In this document: positions 1-15,000 of the stretch, in pieces | Layout of the letters: the number at the start of each line of letters is the position of its first letter | Numbering within the stretch: position 1 is the stretch's first letter | Assembly: GCA_030765235.1 (NCBI GenBank) | Contig: JAVCCW010000020.1 | Location: forward strand, 1 to 54,030 | Reading direction: 5' to 3' | Length of the DNA stretch: 54,030 nucleotides | Source of the DNA: Candidatus Gorgyraea atricola | Lineage (GTDB): Bacteria; Omnitrophota; Gorgyraeia; Gorgyraeales; Gorgyraeaceae | Notes under the pieces: model-generated | Databases searched by the model: none | Seen by the model: only the letters and a program-made list of their open reading frames with translations | What the model was told of the DNA's origin: nothing | Translations under genes and position numbers: made by a program

Positions 1-2
1 AT

Positions 3-3000
3 CAGTTTAGCTTTTTCCTTGAATGGACATTAAAGAGAACAGAAGATGATAAGCTTTATGCACCATTTACATATAGTGTTAAGTTTGATGAAGATGCCAA
101 GGAAATAAGGGAAGAGGATAGCAATAAGGAAAAGAATCAGGATGTAAAAGGTACATTGCTCACAGCGCTTAGCGTCCTTGAGTATGATTCTAGAATTAAT
201 GAATTGAATATAAAGAGTAGCTTTAAGTGGTATAGCCCTATAGTAGCATATACCTCTGATGTAATAGAGGATCTATACGAAGCTGGCAGGCTGAATAATC
301 CAGAAGAGCTTGTACTTTCGTACAAGATATTATCACGCCAGCAGGAATTATTCAGTGACTATGAAAAGAAATTTTCAGACTGGGGCAAGAGGAACAAAGA
401 AGACTACGCAAAGTTATTAATTGATATAAAGACGAATATGCAGAGATATATCAAAGACGGTTATTTCCATGTAGAAGACTTCTCAGATAAAGAAAATGCA
501 AAGATAAACGCATTGGCACTGGCCCTTATATCAAAGGAGGATATGGAGGAATTTGGACTGGTGTTAGATGGTTCACGTTTAGATCTGGCATCTCTTTACT
601 TCTTAGACTGGCTTGACAGAAATAGAGCAGAATCAACAGATACATGTGACTGGGTATTAAGAAAGGTGAATAAGAAAACAGGTCTCCCTGAAAATAATAG
701 CTTAGACGGCTATGCTAGTCTGGAACAAATAGCCTATCACGCTTTTGGTTTTATGGAAAACACTGATCTCAAGTCCTTGAAGCGTATGTTTGATGCTCTT
801 CAGGAATGGGGCTTTATCAGGGATTCTAAAGGCGAAATTACTGTAAATGGATTGTATGATAGTTATTCTGTTGCAACAGGCTTTCCACGTCACGGAGCAG
901 GCATATTAACACGCAGTCAAGCGCTTTTAGGCATAGCATTATTGAGCTATGATTCACTTGAGGAATATCCTGATTTATTGCATGAGATAGTAAAAGGGGT
1001 AACAGGTGCTATTTCCATGGAGAAAGGTAAGGTGGGTGCCAAGAGAGACCAGACAAAGGAATCGGGTTTGAATTTAGTGGATAATATTGTGACTTATAGG
1101 TTTCTTGTTGATCTAAGGGATTTTTATAAAAGGACTGGACATGACTATTTAGCAGACCCCATCTCCGATGCAATTAATCCTATCAGGACATACTTAGAGA
1201 GACAGTCTTACGGAGGAGAGTTTAGATATGATTCTAAAGATGATGATTCTCTTATATCTGGATTAGGTATCAATGGATTTGTCATGGAGATGCTTGGCAG
1301 AGATGGGTTAAAAGACATAGGTTTCAGCAAAGATAAGATCAAGTCTATAGAAAAAACGATCAAGGTTGCAGATGGAGTTACAGATAAAGATCTATTAAGA
1401 CAGTTTATGTTGAGGCGCTGGGCCATGGAAAACGAGAAGACAGAAGAGCTTGAGGAAAAATTAAAAGAGAGGCCATGGGCAAAGTGGAGAGATTATATAC
1501 ACTGGACAGTGATAATACTATGCGCCTTTGTTCCTGTAGCCTTGCACTGGCTGCGTCCATTCAAGCACCTGGGGACCATGTTTAATTGGCTTAAAGATAA
1601 GCTTAAAGGTTTATTTAAGAGCAAGAAGAAAACAGATGAGAAAGAAGCAGAATTAGAGGAAGAAGACGAGCCTAAGGCAAAGGATTTTCAGCTTAAACGT
1701 ATGAGCGAAAAGGCAAGTGGATCTATAGCTGTAGAAGAATTTAAGCAATGGAAAACGTCTCTAGAGGAAAATCTAGAGGAAAAAGAAGAGATTGCTCGAG
1801 AAGATATCATGAGTAAGATAGATGAGCTTATGGTTTCCCATGGCCTTACCAGGTCTCCTCCTGAAATAGTCGGTTTTTACAGAGCCTGTCTTAGTGAATG
1901 CCCTGGGCAATTAGTAGATTTTTCTGATGAGTTGAATAGTAAGACAGGCGATGAGGAGAAGTTCGGAGTAATTGAAGCGTTAAAAGAATTAGAAACAGAC
2001 CTTAAGGAACCCGCCTTTGTTCTAACAAAAGCCCATATTAAAAAACTTGGTGAAAAATTTAAGCTCGATGAAGATGCTGTCGACAAGGAGCTTATCAAGG
2101 ATAACTATGCGTTCGAGTTTATCCTAAAGCCTATTGCTGTTGAGGCAGTCTATAGAGGTACCATAGAAAAGGTGTTTGAGGATACAGGTTATAAAGATAA
2201 AGACGAGCCAATGGATAAAAAAGACATGGAGTTTGTTGTGCGTCCGACACTGCAGAAGATAAGAGAGCGCCTATTTACAGATTACATATTAGAAGATCAA
2301 AAGGCAGATGATTTTAAAGACTTAGAGAAGAATGAAAAAGACGGACTCTGCATGGTTACAGCAGGTACTGAAGAGGTCGTGGATGGAAAATATCATACAG
2401 TTCCTCTTGAGGACTACATTATACATAAGATCGTAGCAAGGAATATTGGGCCACTTGCTACCAGGACGATTGAAGGCTGGCTGGCAAAGGATATGAAAGA
2501 GATGCTTACCAAAAAGGCAAAAGGACCTGAGGTGGTCAGGCAGTGGTTAGAGAAAAATATTTATATGTTCACTGAACTTATGCAGTCAGGGATAATTAAG
2601 TACAGGTGGTCGAATAACCCTCATGGTCCTGGAGGAGGGTCCTGGTTCTGTTTTGATGAAGAAGAGGTGGATGATTTCTTCAGGTATAACTTATTTGGGG
2701 ATGTCAGGACTAAGGATGGAATAGGATTTAATGATAAGGAGGTTACTACAAAGCAGCTTAGAAAACTTGGGATCAAGGAAAAACTGGATGAACTGAGAAA
2801 GTTAAGTGAAGAGGCTAAAGGTAGGGAAGGGGAAAGTTACTTCCTGAACCTGTTTAATCAAAAGCTTAAGAGGTTTGGCCTGCTTGATGCATGGCAAGGA
2901 AAAGGGAAAGACAAGCTCACAGTCTTTGACTACATGACAATAATTACAGCAGGGTATGATGCAATGGCAGTAGCAGGCGGACAAGACAAAGAAAAAGAGA

Positions 3001-6000
3001 TCTTTGGCTGGGCAAATCCAAGGAAATCAGAAGCAGGTTACCTCCTTATTACAAAGGGATATGGCGAAAAGGGGCATTTCCTTGATGAATTTATTATAAA
3101 GAAGTTTGACTTTGAAGGGACCATAGAAAAAGCGATTAAGGAAGAATATAAGGAAGACCCCTTTAAAGGAGAGGTAATAGCAAAGAATCTGCATGGCGTA
3201 AGGGGCATGCTAAAGATACTGTGGCTACCTGTAAGGGATCTATTGCCTGGCATTATAGGTGTGGCCTTGCTTTCACTTTTGGTTGTAAATTTTGGAACTG
3301 TACCAGAATTGGTCAAATTTATTTTAGGAATAGGTTCTATTGTAAGCTTGATCTGGCAGTCTAAATACAAGAAATATTTCTTTACAAAAGGTTTGCGCTC
3401 AAAGCCGAAACAGGAGCGTTTCTGGATGTGGATGTCAGGTATATGGCTTGTTTCTGCAGCAAGCATGTTTAAACTAGGTGTTGTTGCTACAGTAGCTACT
3501 CTATTTTCTAATGGAACAGTCATGGGTCCTGTAATTGGAAGCGTGTTGGCTCTAAATCTTATACTTGCACAGATATTAATATTCCCAGCCATAGTGCAGA
3601 TATTTGGACAGACCATACCTAACTGGTGGCATGACAGGCAAGACAATCTCTCAGTAATCAAGTCAGATGAGCAGCTGTACAAGGAAAAGGCAACATGGTT
3701 TGGTTTTTCTCGTTCAATGACAGAGGAATTATGGAAGAAGTGTGAGAAATTATGGAAGGAGCATAAGGATGATACTCCTGAGGAGTTAAAGAAAAAGAAG
3801 CAGGAGTTAAAGGAAAAGAAGCTTAGCTGGAACCTCATGATCGCAGGCATGTCTCCTTTAACTGATATGACAGATAGCAAGAGATACGAGATATATGAAG
3901 AAGAGATGATGAGTCTTATGCTTTTGACTGAGGGCGGTTTTGACTACTTTAAAGGCAAGGATTCTGACTATAAGATTGAGAGGTTGATTGAAATATCAGC
4001 GTCAGAGGAGAAGGCTGAAGAAGCTATAACTATAGAGTACTTAGGGAAAAAGCAATGGCGCAATGCCCTAAAGAAGCTAGTTACTAGAGATTCAAAGACT
4101 GTAATAAAGAACTGGGCAAATAATCTACTCATGCACAATCCGTCAGAGAAGCTAGATTTTCCAATAATGCCTTCATTGACAGTCTATATCCCAACAGGCG
4201 GAGAGCCTGTAGAATACACATATACAAAGAAGAGCGGGGATGAAAAGATAGGAAAAGACCAGGCTATAGCTGAAGTACCAAAACAAAGTTTTGATACCTT
4301 GCTGCACTTTATAAAGAAGGGGTTTAAGGATCGCACTGATGGAAAGGAAGAGGCTGCTGCTGCATGGGAGATTATGATAGAGAGTCTTACAGCTAGATTT
4401 CCAAAGGATAGCCATAAGCAAGAATATTATTTTATCACTGATGTCCTGGCAAAGATACAAGAAGGCATTAGCCTTCCTCAGTGGAGAGAGGTTGAAGGCG
4501 AGGACAGAGGCTATATCACGACTAGACGCGGGAGATATGGGATTTCCCATGATAGCTGGAGAGAGATAGAATTTACGCTTAAGGATTTTATCCATTATGT
4601 CAGTCCTTATTCTGCATATAGTGCAATGACAGGCATGAATATCAAAAAGGCAGCAGAAGAAGATGCCAGGAGGTATTACAAGAAGCGTGGTGGAGAATCT
4701 GATAATGCCTATAACCAGAGGATCAAGGCACTTGTAGATGAAAAGGTGCAGATAGTCTATAAGTATGACGGTTATGTGTATAACTTTGCCACTGAGAAAT
4801 ACAGGTATGTAGATGCCTTACAGGCCATAGGCATTGAACTATCACCTGAAGAGCGCGAAGAGATAATGCTTAAGAAGCCAGTTGAGAAGTCAAGAGACGA
4901 TTCATTCGTGAAGTTCGTAGAGAATGTAAATTCAGGTCAAGGTTCAATCTTAGAAAAGGATCTTAGTAAAAAGATAGAAGAAAAGCTCGGTAAATTTAAT
5001 GCTGATGAGGCAAAGGTTCTACGCGGGAAACTGTATTTCATAAGACCTATTGAACAGCCCAAGGTTAATGATACTTCAGTTGGTAAAACCATGGCTGATG
5101 GCGGCAAGCTGATTGTTGAAGAAGAGCAACAAAAAGAATGGAAAGAGACTTATGACAAGAACATAACTAGCCTATTAACTGGTGAAGCAGCGTCTGTTAC
5201 CAAGGTTATCGAGGATTATAATATTGACTTTTTCTGGGAAGGTACACATTCGCAGGATGAGTTAGTGGATGTAGGCAAATACTATACCACCTCTGTCAAT
5301 GAATATAGGTTTAAAGGCGACCTTAAGTTTATATATGATAATGATATGAGGGTGCGCATGGAAGATGCGCGAAGCCTTCTCCGTGTAATTTCTAAATTCA
5401 GAGATGAAGCAAGTCTTGGCATATTGGGCTTTCCGCAGTATAGCCTTACAGGAAAGGCCAGTGATTCAGAGGATAATATAACCTTTGCAGAAGAGGCATG
5501 GACAGGTGAGGTGCAGAGATGGGGTGCCAGGCAAGGCCTTTTCAGACAGTGCGGAAAGTGTATTGAGCGCCAGGAGTATTTAGATAATTATGAGTCATTG
5601 CAATCAGGATATGTTGCAGAGGATTCAGCAGGCGGATATGCTCTTGCGCGCTTTGGCATAACCACGGATTATACGTCAGAATTCTGGCTCGGGACGCAGT
5701 TTGGCCAGACATTCAGGCAGTGGTCAGGGACAACCGGCTATAAATTCTGCATGGATTCAGCTGAGCTGGCACAGAGAAAGTCAATGCGTTACTTCTGGAT
5801 GTCAGATAAGGTACATTGGTCTGATAAGGTCACAGCAATGTTCCAGACAAGCTTTTACTGGCTAAAGCCTGTTAAGCTGGCATACAATCTAAGCTTTGTA
5901 TTTCTATACTGGCTGATGGGCATAAATCCCTTTGTAGTTATGCCTACTATATTGCTTATCGGGAGCTTTTTGTTCCTGGGATATATGTGGAGCCAATCAA

Positions 6001-9000
6001 GCTTGAGTGTAGGCATGCGCAGCAAGATAAAACAGCTAGGTGTTAAGAAAGGAATCGAATATGTACTTGGCTCTACAAAGCAGTTAAAAGCGGCTTTAGC
6101 AACTGGTATTGCTACGATAGCATTTTATAGCAGCGGCATACAATTACCTGTAATTATGGGGAGCTCGCTTTCAAGTCTTATTCCTTTTATAGGCATTGCA
6201 TTTACTATTGTCTTTGCTCTTGGAGGATTTAAGAATTTCTTTAAGAAGTCATTGTTCTTCATTTCCCTTATACCAGTTTATTTCCAGGCAATGATGAGAG
6301 AAGGCTTATCCAGACATGTATTCTTTGCCCTTACCTCAGAGACAGGTGATGACAGGATTACAAAAGAGCCTGAAGAGTCTATATTTGAAAGGCATAAGTT
6401 TGGAATGAAAGCAGGCCTATTCTTCTTTATAGCATTTATGCTGGTATCATTCCATCCATGGAAGCTTCTTGCCACGCTTCCAGCACTTCTGTTTTTACTG
6501 GCCCAATTCTTTGGCCCGTATTATTACAATAGCGTTAGCCTTTCCAGGAATAGAAAATGGTATGCCATTAAATGGGGCTTTATCTCTATGTGGTGGTTGG
6601 TTGTCGGAACTCACAGGACAAAGGCCAGGATTGTAGAAAGAATAGAGAAATCCAGAGAAATGGGAGATACCTCTGTTCTTGAAAGACATGAATTACTGTC
6701 AGAGCTCTGGCAGAGTATTTCCGAGGAAGAAAGAAGGAGTTATCTTAAAAAGGCACGAGAGAAAGGCTCTAAAAACATTTATTATAGGGCCCGGAATATG
6801 TGTTTTGATCACTATAAAAAGGTTAGCCATAAAGGATGGTCGCGTTTCACCAAGGCTTTTATTGTGATGGTATTAGTAATGACCTACTATTTCTCAGCGC
6901 CGCTTCTAGCTGTTACGCTCGTGAAAGTTTTCTTAGCAACCGCTGCTGTAAGTAAGATAATAGAGATATTTATGGCAAAGAACCCAGACCCAAACACCTA
7001 TCTTTTCCATGGATGGTCAGCTGATAGAAGAAAGCAAACCTCTGAGATCAGGGATCTAAGATATCTAACCTTCTTCGAGGAGATTGATATACTATCTAAG
7101 CGTACGTCTATCCATAGGAAGTTCAATGAGTTAAACAGGGATTTTTTGATTCCTGCTAAAACGCTTGAAAAGATTGATGAATTAGAGAAGGATTTAAAAG
7201 AGGCCGAGCGCACGGACGGCACAAAAGCTCTAACGGAGAAATACAATAACATATATATAGATAAAGCAAAACGTGAGCTAGAGACTGTTGACATGGCCTA
7301 TGTACCACGTCTTCTTGGAACTATAGCAAAAGTTAAGGCTCAGATGGTAGAGCTGACTGAAAAGGAGCTTAACGCAGAAGAGCTCGAGAAAGCTTTTCAT
7401 AAATCTATAAACTCTCTTTATTTTTCACATAGTTATGGACAGAGGGTTCTTCCTGCTATTATGTGGTCCTTGCCAGATGTTGAATCAGCAGTAGAATTCT
7501 GCGATAAATTAAGAAAGCTTTTAAATCGTGCTATGGATATAGGTACCTTAAGTGAGTTTATGGGAACAACTTTGGATGGGGTTGAGAGTAATATTAATAA
7601 TAAGAATAAGAGTATAGATTTTAAAGATATTTCAGAATTTAGAAACTATCTTGCCAAATTAAAAGAGCATGTAAAACATTCATCAGAAGTGGAAAGGAAG
7701 GAAGATAAATTATATGAAAGACAGGATAACGTAAATAGGGCCAGGTACTGGGCTAGATTTATGAAGGTAATTACCCCGTTTATAATAGCAGGATTTGCAT
7801 TGTCTCCTGTCACTACAGGCCTATTTGTAGGAGGTGCACTTATATCGTATATTTTAGCAAGAAAGGCAAAAGCAATCCTTATTTCAGAATTGTGGAAATG
7901 GAATAAAACAGCCTGGATAGCATTTACAGTATTATCTGTTTTTAGTCCGGCATCAGGGTTGCTTGTAATATGTGCCTTGGTACTAGCTTCGCTATTGATC
8001 GGAATATTTAAGATCGCAGATATATTAATAGGCAAGGATGCAAGATTGAATTTTAAGAAACTCTTGATTCTTTCCAAATTATCATTAGTTAGGTCAGATT
8101 TGAATACCTATAGAGCACGATTATCTAAGGATAAAAAGGCAGCAGTTAAAAAGGCACAAGAGCATGAAGAATCACTGGAGGCTGCCGAAAAAGACCGCGA
8201 TAAAAAAGAGAGTGAATTTAAGCAACAGAAAGAAAAGCTTGATATTCAGGAGAGAAATGTCAAAAACCTTGAGGAAAAACTTGCTATGGATTCGACAGAC
8301 CAACTATTGTACGCAAGATTAGAACTCGAAAAATCAAATTTAGAGCTAGGCAGGATAAGTCTCGAAGCTGCCAAAGAAGCGTTTGAGGGACAGAAGGCTT
8401 TAGTGAAGGTTATAAAAGAACCTGCTGCAATGCAGTCTCAAGAAATAGTGTCTGATATTAAAAGAAGGAGAACCAAATTAGACAGTGCCTCAGAGCGCAT
8501 AATGGAAAGTCAGGATACAGTAGAAGGACAATTAGACGGATCTTATACATTCAGCGAGACCAGACACCGGGGTGATCTGATGTATCGTGGAAGGCACGCT
8601 ACTATAAAACAAGCTGAGGAATTATTTAAACAGAGTACACGATTTTTCTTAAAGATAGTGATTTGGTTACACAGGCCTGCTAGTGCTTTCAAAATGGTAT
8701 TCTATGATGCCAAGATAGCGTTATATGAATCTTCTAAGCGTTTTCCATTCGTCCCATATATAGCTACAGGCTTAGTCTTTTTCGTAACCCTTGTCAGCTC
8801 TGTATATAAAACCCTCAGGCGTACTAAGAATTTTGTTAGGTCTTTTGCTATAAAAGGAAGACTTGAGCGTTCAAGGCAGGCAATAGAACAGAGGCTACAG
8901 AAAGTATTCTCATTCCTGGCAGAGCAGGATTACGATCTGAGCAGTGAAGAATTAATATATAGTAAAGAGAAAAAACTTTTGGATGCACAAGGAAAGACCC

Positions 9001-12000
9001 AAAAGAGGAAAGAGGCTGTTGCTGCACAGAGAAAGAAGATGGGCCTGCCAGCTGGTATATTGGTTATCTTTGGGAATGAGGATATAGGATCCATTAGAGA
9101 AGCTGCAAGGCTTATTAAGAATGATATAGCAAGATCAGCACTGGTCACTGGAGGAAAAGGTAATGCATGGAAACCTTTATTAAGGAATGCCCGTAATGCA
9201 GGATATCTCCCATCGCTAGATCCAAAGGCAGGAGAAACAGAGGATAAGACAAAGGCAGGAAAGACAGAAGCAGAGGTCATAGCATGGATACTTAAGCAGG
9301 AAGGGGTACCAGAAGAGAAGATTGAGATACTAAAATCTACCAGCGAGGAAAAATTTATCGATACAAAAAAGACAGCAGATTTTCTCAAGAAATATCTAGA
9401 GGAAAGGGCCATGCAGCAGCAAGCCAGGATAGAGGCCATGAAAGAGGAGATAAAGAAGGCAAGAGAAATTTATAATATTAAAAATGAGAAGCTTCAATCT
9501 GCAGGCCACAAGCTTAAATTACAGAACGAAAGGACTATGTCAGCAAAAAAAGAACATGGCCTTGTAATGCTGAAAGTTAATAAAATTGAAGGTGAGATCG
9601 AGCAGCTTAAAGTGCAAAACGCAGATAGCCAAGTCTTAGAGCAGAAGCATAAAGAGCTAGGGAAAGCAAAGAGCTATCTAGGAGACATTGAAAAGCAGGA
9701 GAAACTCGAAAAAGGTAAAAAGGTAGAGTGTCAAAATAAATTTGACCAACTGGAAAATGAAGCCAACTTGGCTTTGCAGGAAGTTAATAATAAAGTAAAG
9801 AAAGTGGATGCACTGAAAAGTAAGATATTACAGCGCGCAGACGAACTTAAAAAGCTAGAGGAAGGTAAGGATAAAAAAGATGAAGCTGCTAAGTTAAGGC
9901 TAGAGATCGAGAAAGAAAAAATATACGATAGCATAATAGTGATACAGGAATCATTGCGTACGAAGAGGACTAAGCTGACTATTAAAGAGTCTTTCGATGA
10001 CGAGATTACTAAAGACAGGATTAAGTTTATAAGCTACGCACCGTATATACCTGATTTCTCAAAGATGTCAAATGAAGGAATATCCGACAGTATTGTCATA
10101 TCCAAAGAGGAGTTCGAGAACTTTGATAAATATGGGCCAGATGGTAAACGTCACATGAAGCAGTGCAAGATCCCTGAGGATGTTCGCAAGGCTAGGGAAG
10201 ATCTTGATCGTATGCAATATATCCAGATTTTAAAAGAGGCATCTAAGGACATCAGCAAGAAAGATCTCCCAAGAGAAAAAGACAAGGAAAAGATAACCAA
10301 GAGCGATATAGATAAGATGGTGAGTAAGTTTGAAGAAGATTTACTTAAGGGTAAGGTTGTTCTTATGGGAGATAAAGATGGTGATCCAGCTGCGCAGGTA
10401 AAAATCATACTGGATTACAAAGGAGAGATAAAAGAAAAGATATTCCAGATCCATAAGGTGCTTTTGGATAGGCTTATAGATGCAAGGACAAGGCAGAGCG
10501 AAAGCTACGAGACATACAAAGAAATATTAAAGGCATTATTGATCAAGGAATGCGGCCATTACACAACCTCATCTGATTATGATCTTATTAGAATAGCGCA
10601 TCTCAAGAGGCAATTTATGGAAAATCCGAATGACAAAGATGCTGCAAAGAATTTTACCTCCATACAGCTAAGCTATGAGTTTGAGAAATATAGCTGGATA
10701 ATAGACTATCTCAAGAAGAAAGACATTACAGCTGAAGGCCTGGAGGAATTAGCAGGTATAGAAAATAAGCGCTATGAAAAGGATAAAAAGAAACTTCTTG
10801 CAGATATGATGCCTGAGTTAAAAAGTAAGCGTCAGGAAACAGAAATCGAAAATAAGGTTAAAGAATTACTAAGCCCTAAGGTCTATGAATTCTTGCCTGA
10901 TTTAATGTGTGGATTAGCAACATTCATGAAAAGATATGAAGAGCATAAATATCTGGCTGTAGCTGAAGACCTGGCGCAAGGCAGAGGGCATGGTAAAGAC
11001 GCAATAGCATTGGCACTTAAAGATGATGTGTTCAAGAATAGCCTTATGGGTGAGAGTAAGATAGTTAGCTTTAAAGATGGCCAAGACCCGGATGATATCA
11101 AAGCTTACCTGCGAGACCATTACTCAAGTGTACATGTGCCTCAAAGGGAAAAGACATTTGGCGAGGCACTATTACCAGATGAACAGGGTAGGATCAGAAA
11201 GGCTGTGGATTGGTTCAGGAATAAATCTATGTCGAAATCAAAGAAAGAACTTATTTTTGGCCCTGTTAATTCTGCAAAGCCACCACCAGCAACGGAAGTC
11301 ATAGAGCCAGAAATAGAAGATAAAGGCGAACCTGAGCCTGGGAAAATAGAAGATAAAGGCGAACCTGAGCCCGGGACACCGTTAAAACAAAAGTTCAAAT
11401 GGATCAAAAAACTTCAGCAATTTGTGAAATTAAATAATCTCAATTGCCTGGGCCTCCTTTTTATTTTACCGATAAAGAAAGCGCTTTCATTTGCTCCTAC
11501 TACCTCAGATCCCTCACTCCTATGGCCTGTAGTAATTGTAGGAGGAATAGGCCTATTACTAGGTATAATATTTAGCCTTAATTCATCTGCAAAAAAACAA
11601 TTAATCAAGAAACATAATACAGCTCTAGTCAATTGTTATTGTGATTTACCAAACTATGCCAGTCTCTTCCAGATAAATCTCTCAGGCAAAAAAATATTCA
11701 GGAGCTTTGATGCAAAGAATGCACGCAACTGGCCAAAACAGATAAACGTGGCACATGTAAAAGGATGGGGCATACCTGGTAAACTATATCTGATCTCGCC
11801 ATTAAAGAAAACAGAAGACGAGTCCATGGAAACATGCCTTAACGCAGTAAAAAGGATGTTCGAGGCAGTGAAAAGTAAGGAACAGATACTTGATGCAATA
11901 TTAAACGGTGATGAAGAAATAACCATAATCATAATAGCACCCGATGGCACACAAAAGAAGATCAAGATCGATAATATCTCCAAGTTAAACAAGGGAAATA

Positions 12001-15000
12001 CATCTAAATTTAGAACCAAGTTACTAAGTAAAGCTAAAGTCGTAACAGCTGCAACACTAGCCTTATTATTAGCCCCAACCCTTCTCAATGCAGCCACAAA
12101 GATATCCATTATACAAAGCTCCCTATTACTGCCACTTGGAATCATCGCTGGCTTAGGACTGATAATCAGCATTATCTTCCTACGCCCATCATATAAACCA
12201 ACAAAAGAGCAGATAGATACATATAATAGAAAAATATTACGCAAATATATAAGCAAACAATTAAAAGAACACCCACATATTAGCACTCCTTTTAGCGTAA
12301 ATCTTAAAAAAGGTAAGCCTCCTGTTGTTGATTGCCCTACAGGAGAAAGCGGGATGAAGATCATAGATCAGTGCATTGTTGGTATGTATATAGAGGGCAA
12401 TAAAGGTAATAAGATCAATCTTATGCTTCCATTAAAGGAAACAGAACAAGAACTCCTAACGATCGCTCAAAAGGCAGCCAGGAGGATACTTGAAGCCAAG
12501 AAGTTTTGGAGTATCGAATTTAGACCCAATGACCAAGTAATAGTAATCATGATCACAAAAGATGGCGAGCTAAAGACATTCAAGAAGAAACTCTCCGAGC
12601 TCGCAGAAGATACAGAAAAACAGCACCTTGCCCCGTACGAACTCGCGCAGTGGGCAGATAGGTTCTTTATAGCTGCTCTTGTGGGTTTTGTAGGACTTGC
12701 ATTAGGGCATGCAGAAATTCACTATTTATTTGAGATAATAATAGGCGGTCTATCCATAGCCTCTTTAATCAAAAGCTTTTCTTTGCTGATAAAGGCCATT
12801 TCTTTCAAGTATACCTTAGAGCATTCATCAAATAATGGCGTGTTTTGGGGTATTACAAAGAGCGTACGCGGTTGCTCTACAGATAGGCTATTGTATTACC
12901 TCTGCAAAATAGAATGGCTTGTCAAAATGAGCAATTCCTTGCTCAAGAAGAAAGATATAGAAGATGTAGACATTGCCAGAGACCTGCTTCCTGAGATAAA
13001 GAATCAGATATCTAACGAAGAGGCTGTGTTTGAAGAGATTATTTCTGATAGAGACGCAAAACAGATAGCCTATTGTCATGAATCAGATGGAAAGATTCAC
13101 TATATGGCAAGGAAAGTCCATGGTACTCTTATCCCGGTAATCGCCCAGTATCCAAAACGCCTACAATACGAGGTCTATTATAAAGAGCTGAAACAGAAAC
13201 TTACAGGTAGTGAATTCAAGTTTCATCTGATGGCTATCCTGTTTGCCAGATTCAAATTTAAAAATAGAGACTCGTCTTCTAAAAAAGTACCTGAGACTAT
13301 TTTTGTTCCTTACTTTAAACAACATGATGTTAAATTTGAAGAGAAAGCACTCGAAGCATTAGGGGCCCAGGTCGCAAAAGAGATGAGATATGCAATCCTG
13401 ATCGTGCGACAATTGAACATTATATTACCTAAGAAGGAAGAACAAAAGGCTGCCTTCACAGAAAAAGATGCCAAGGAACTGATACAACGGATAAAAGCAG
13501 AATTTATAGAGCAAATGCTTAAAGAATTGAAAAACGGCCCCACAAAGAAAACCTCCCTTTTTGCATTAAATAAAGAAATAACGTCGATAGAAGAGGTGTG
13601 TAAGAAACTTAACATAAGTGATTCCTGGAGTGATTATTTCCACGAATACGCCTTAAAGGTAATAGATTATTTTGAGAATAACACAGCAGTTGATTTTAGC
13701 TACTCTAAAGACTATATATCTCCTTTATATGAAGCCATTCTTTTAAATAGAAATTCAGGTCTGATAATGGCAGCGAGACTAATTAAAAAGCTCATCGAGA
13801 AAAAAGGTAGAGATAGTCATTTTTCAGACGATGTGTTGATAGAGCAATGCATCCGTCTTGCTATATTTGAAGAGATAGAAAAGGCGATTACTGAAAGTGA
13901 GGTCGAAGAGCAGAAGCTAATAATTAAAGGTATATCTTCTGTAATGGGAGATAGAGAGCTGCCTATGACTATATTACTCACGATAGCCAAAGAGTTAACA
14001 TCTTTAGTAAAAGATAATAATGCACATAAAAAAGATAAAATTTTAAGTTTCTTCTTTAGAGATACCCTAAGACATGAGAGGAAAGTGTTGAGGACCAATA
14101 CCTTGATTACGCTAGCAACCATAGTATTTTTCCCGCTGTTCTTTGTAGGTTTACTTGCTTCAGGTGTATCACTTTTATTTGTAAACAGGGAGTGGAAGAG
14201 CAAGGACATAGATGAAAAGATAGTGTCCCTATTAGCATATTTAATCGAAGAGCAAAACTCAAATGTACAATCAGGGAAGATAATTGGCGGCATAGATGAG
14301 AAAGAGATAAAAAGAGGTGCGGATCTAAAAGATATTATAAAAAGCAAAGATCGTAAGATTGTAAGAAAGATTGTGCTTTTAGGCAGATTTTTAACGCAGC
14401 CTGTATGGTCTGAGCCGTCTAAAAGGGCCCTTGTGATAAATAGGTGGGCCCCGTGGTTATTTATAAGCGAGGGTTTTGCCCAGTACTGCGCACTGAGCGC
14501 CTCCTATTATAATTATTTTTATAATACTACGGAAGAAAAAGAACGTATTAATAAATATTTAATAGCTGTAGAGGCCGCTCATTTTGCATTTTCAAGGACA
14601 AAGAAGCTTCGCTCCATACCGTTTACATTTATTTACATAACACATAAGAGCCTTATAGCCCTGGCAAAGACATTGAAAGATGGTTTTAAAAAGAGAGCTA
14701 ATAATATGTTCCATCTTACTATTTCTGCACCTGTCTCATACAGTGTTTTAGCATTGTCTCCTATGTTCCTTGAAATGGATCCTGTGTTGGCGCTTGTGTT
14801 GCGTATCGTGGGATTTATTGGTTTAGTGGCGCCTTTCTTGATGACGATTATCAAACCTAATGAGCTTATGTATGACGTTAATCATGATGTTGTTGTTGAT
14901 AATGCAGATGGTTTAGATGAAAGAGGTATAGATAGATTGCTTGGTAAGCTCAGGCCAGAGGCAGGTAAAGAGGTTAAATTTTCTCTTTCAAGAAAGAGAA

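Noticed and set aside
156-158. TTG as the start of the giant gene
   Set aside because: The frame remains open without a stop back to the first bases, and the upstream codons read like the same protein. The true start is outside the window.
3038-3880. 280-codon reading frame on the minus strand opposite the giant gene
   Set aside because: Cys/Phe/Ser-rich low-quality protein with no ribosome site, opposite a continuous coding frame.
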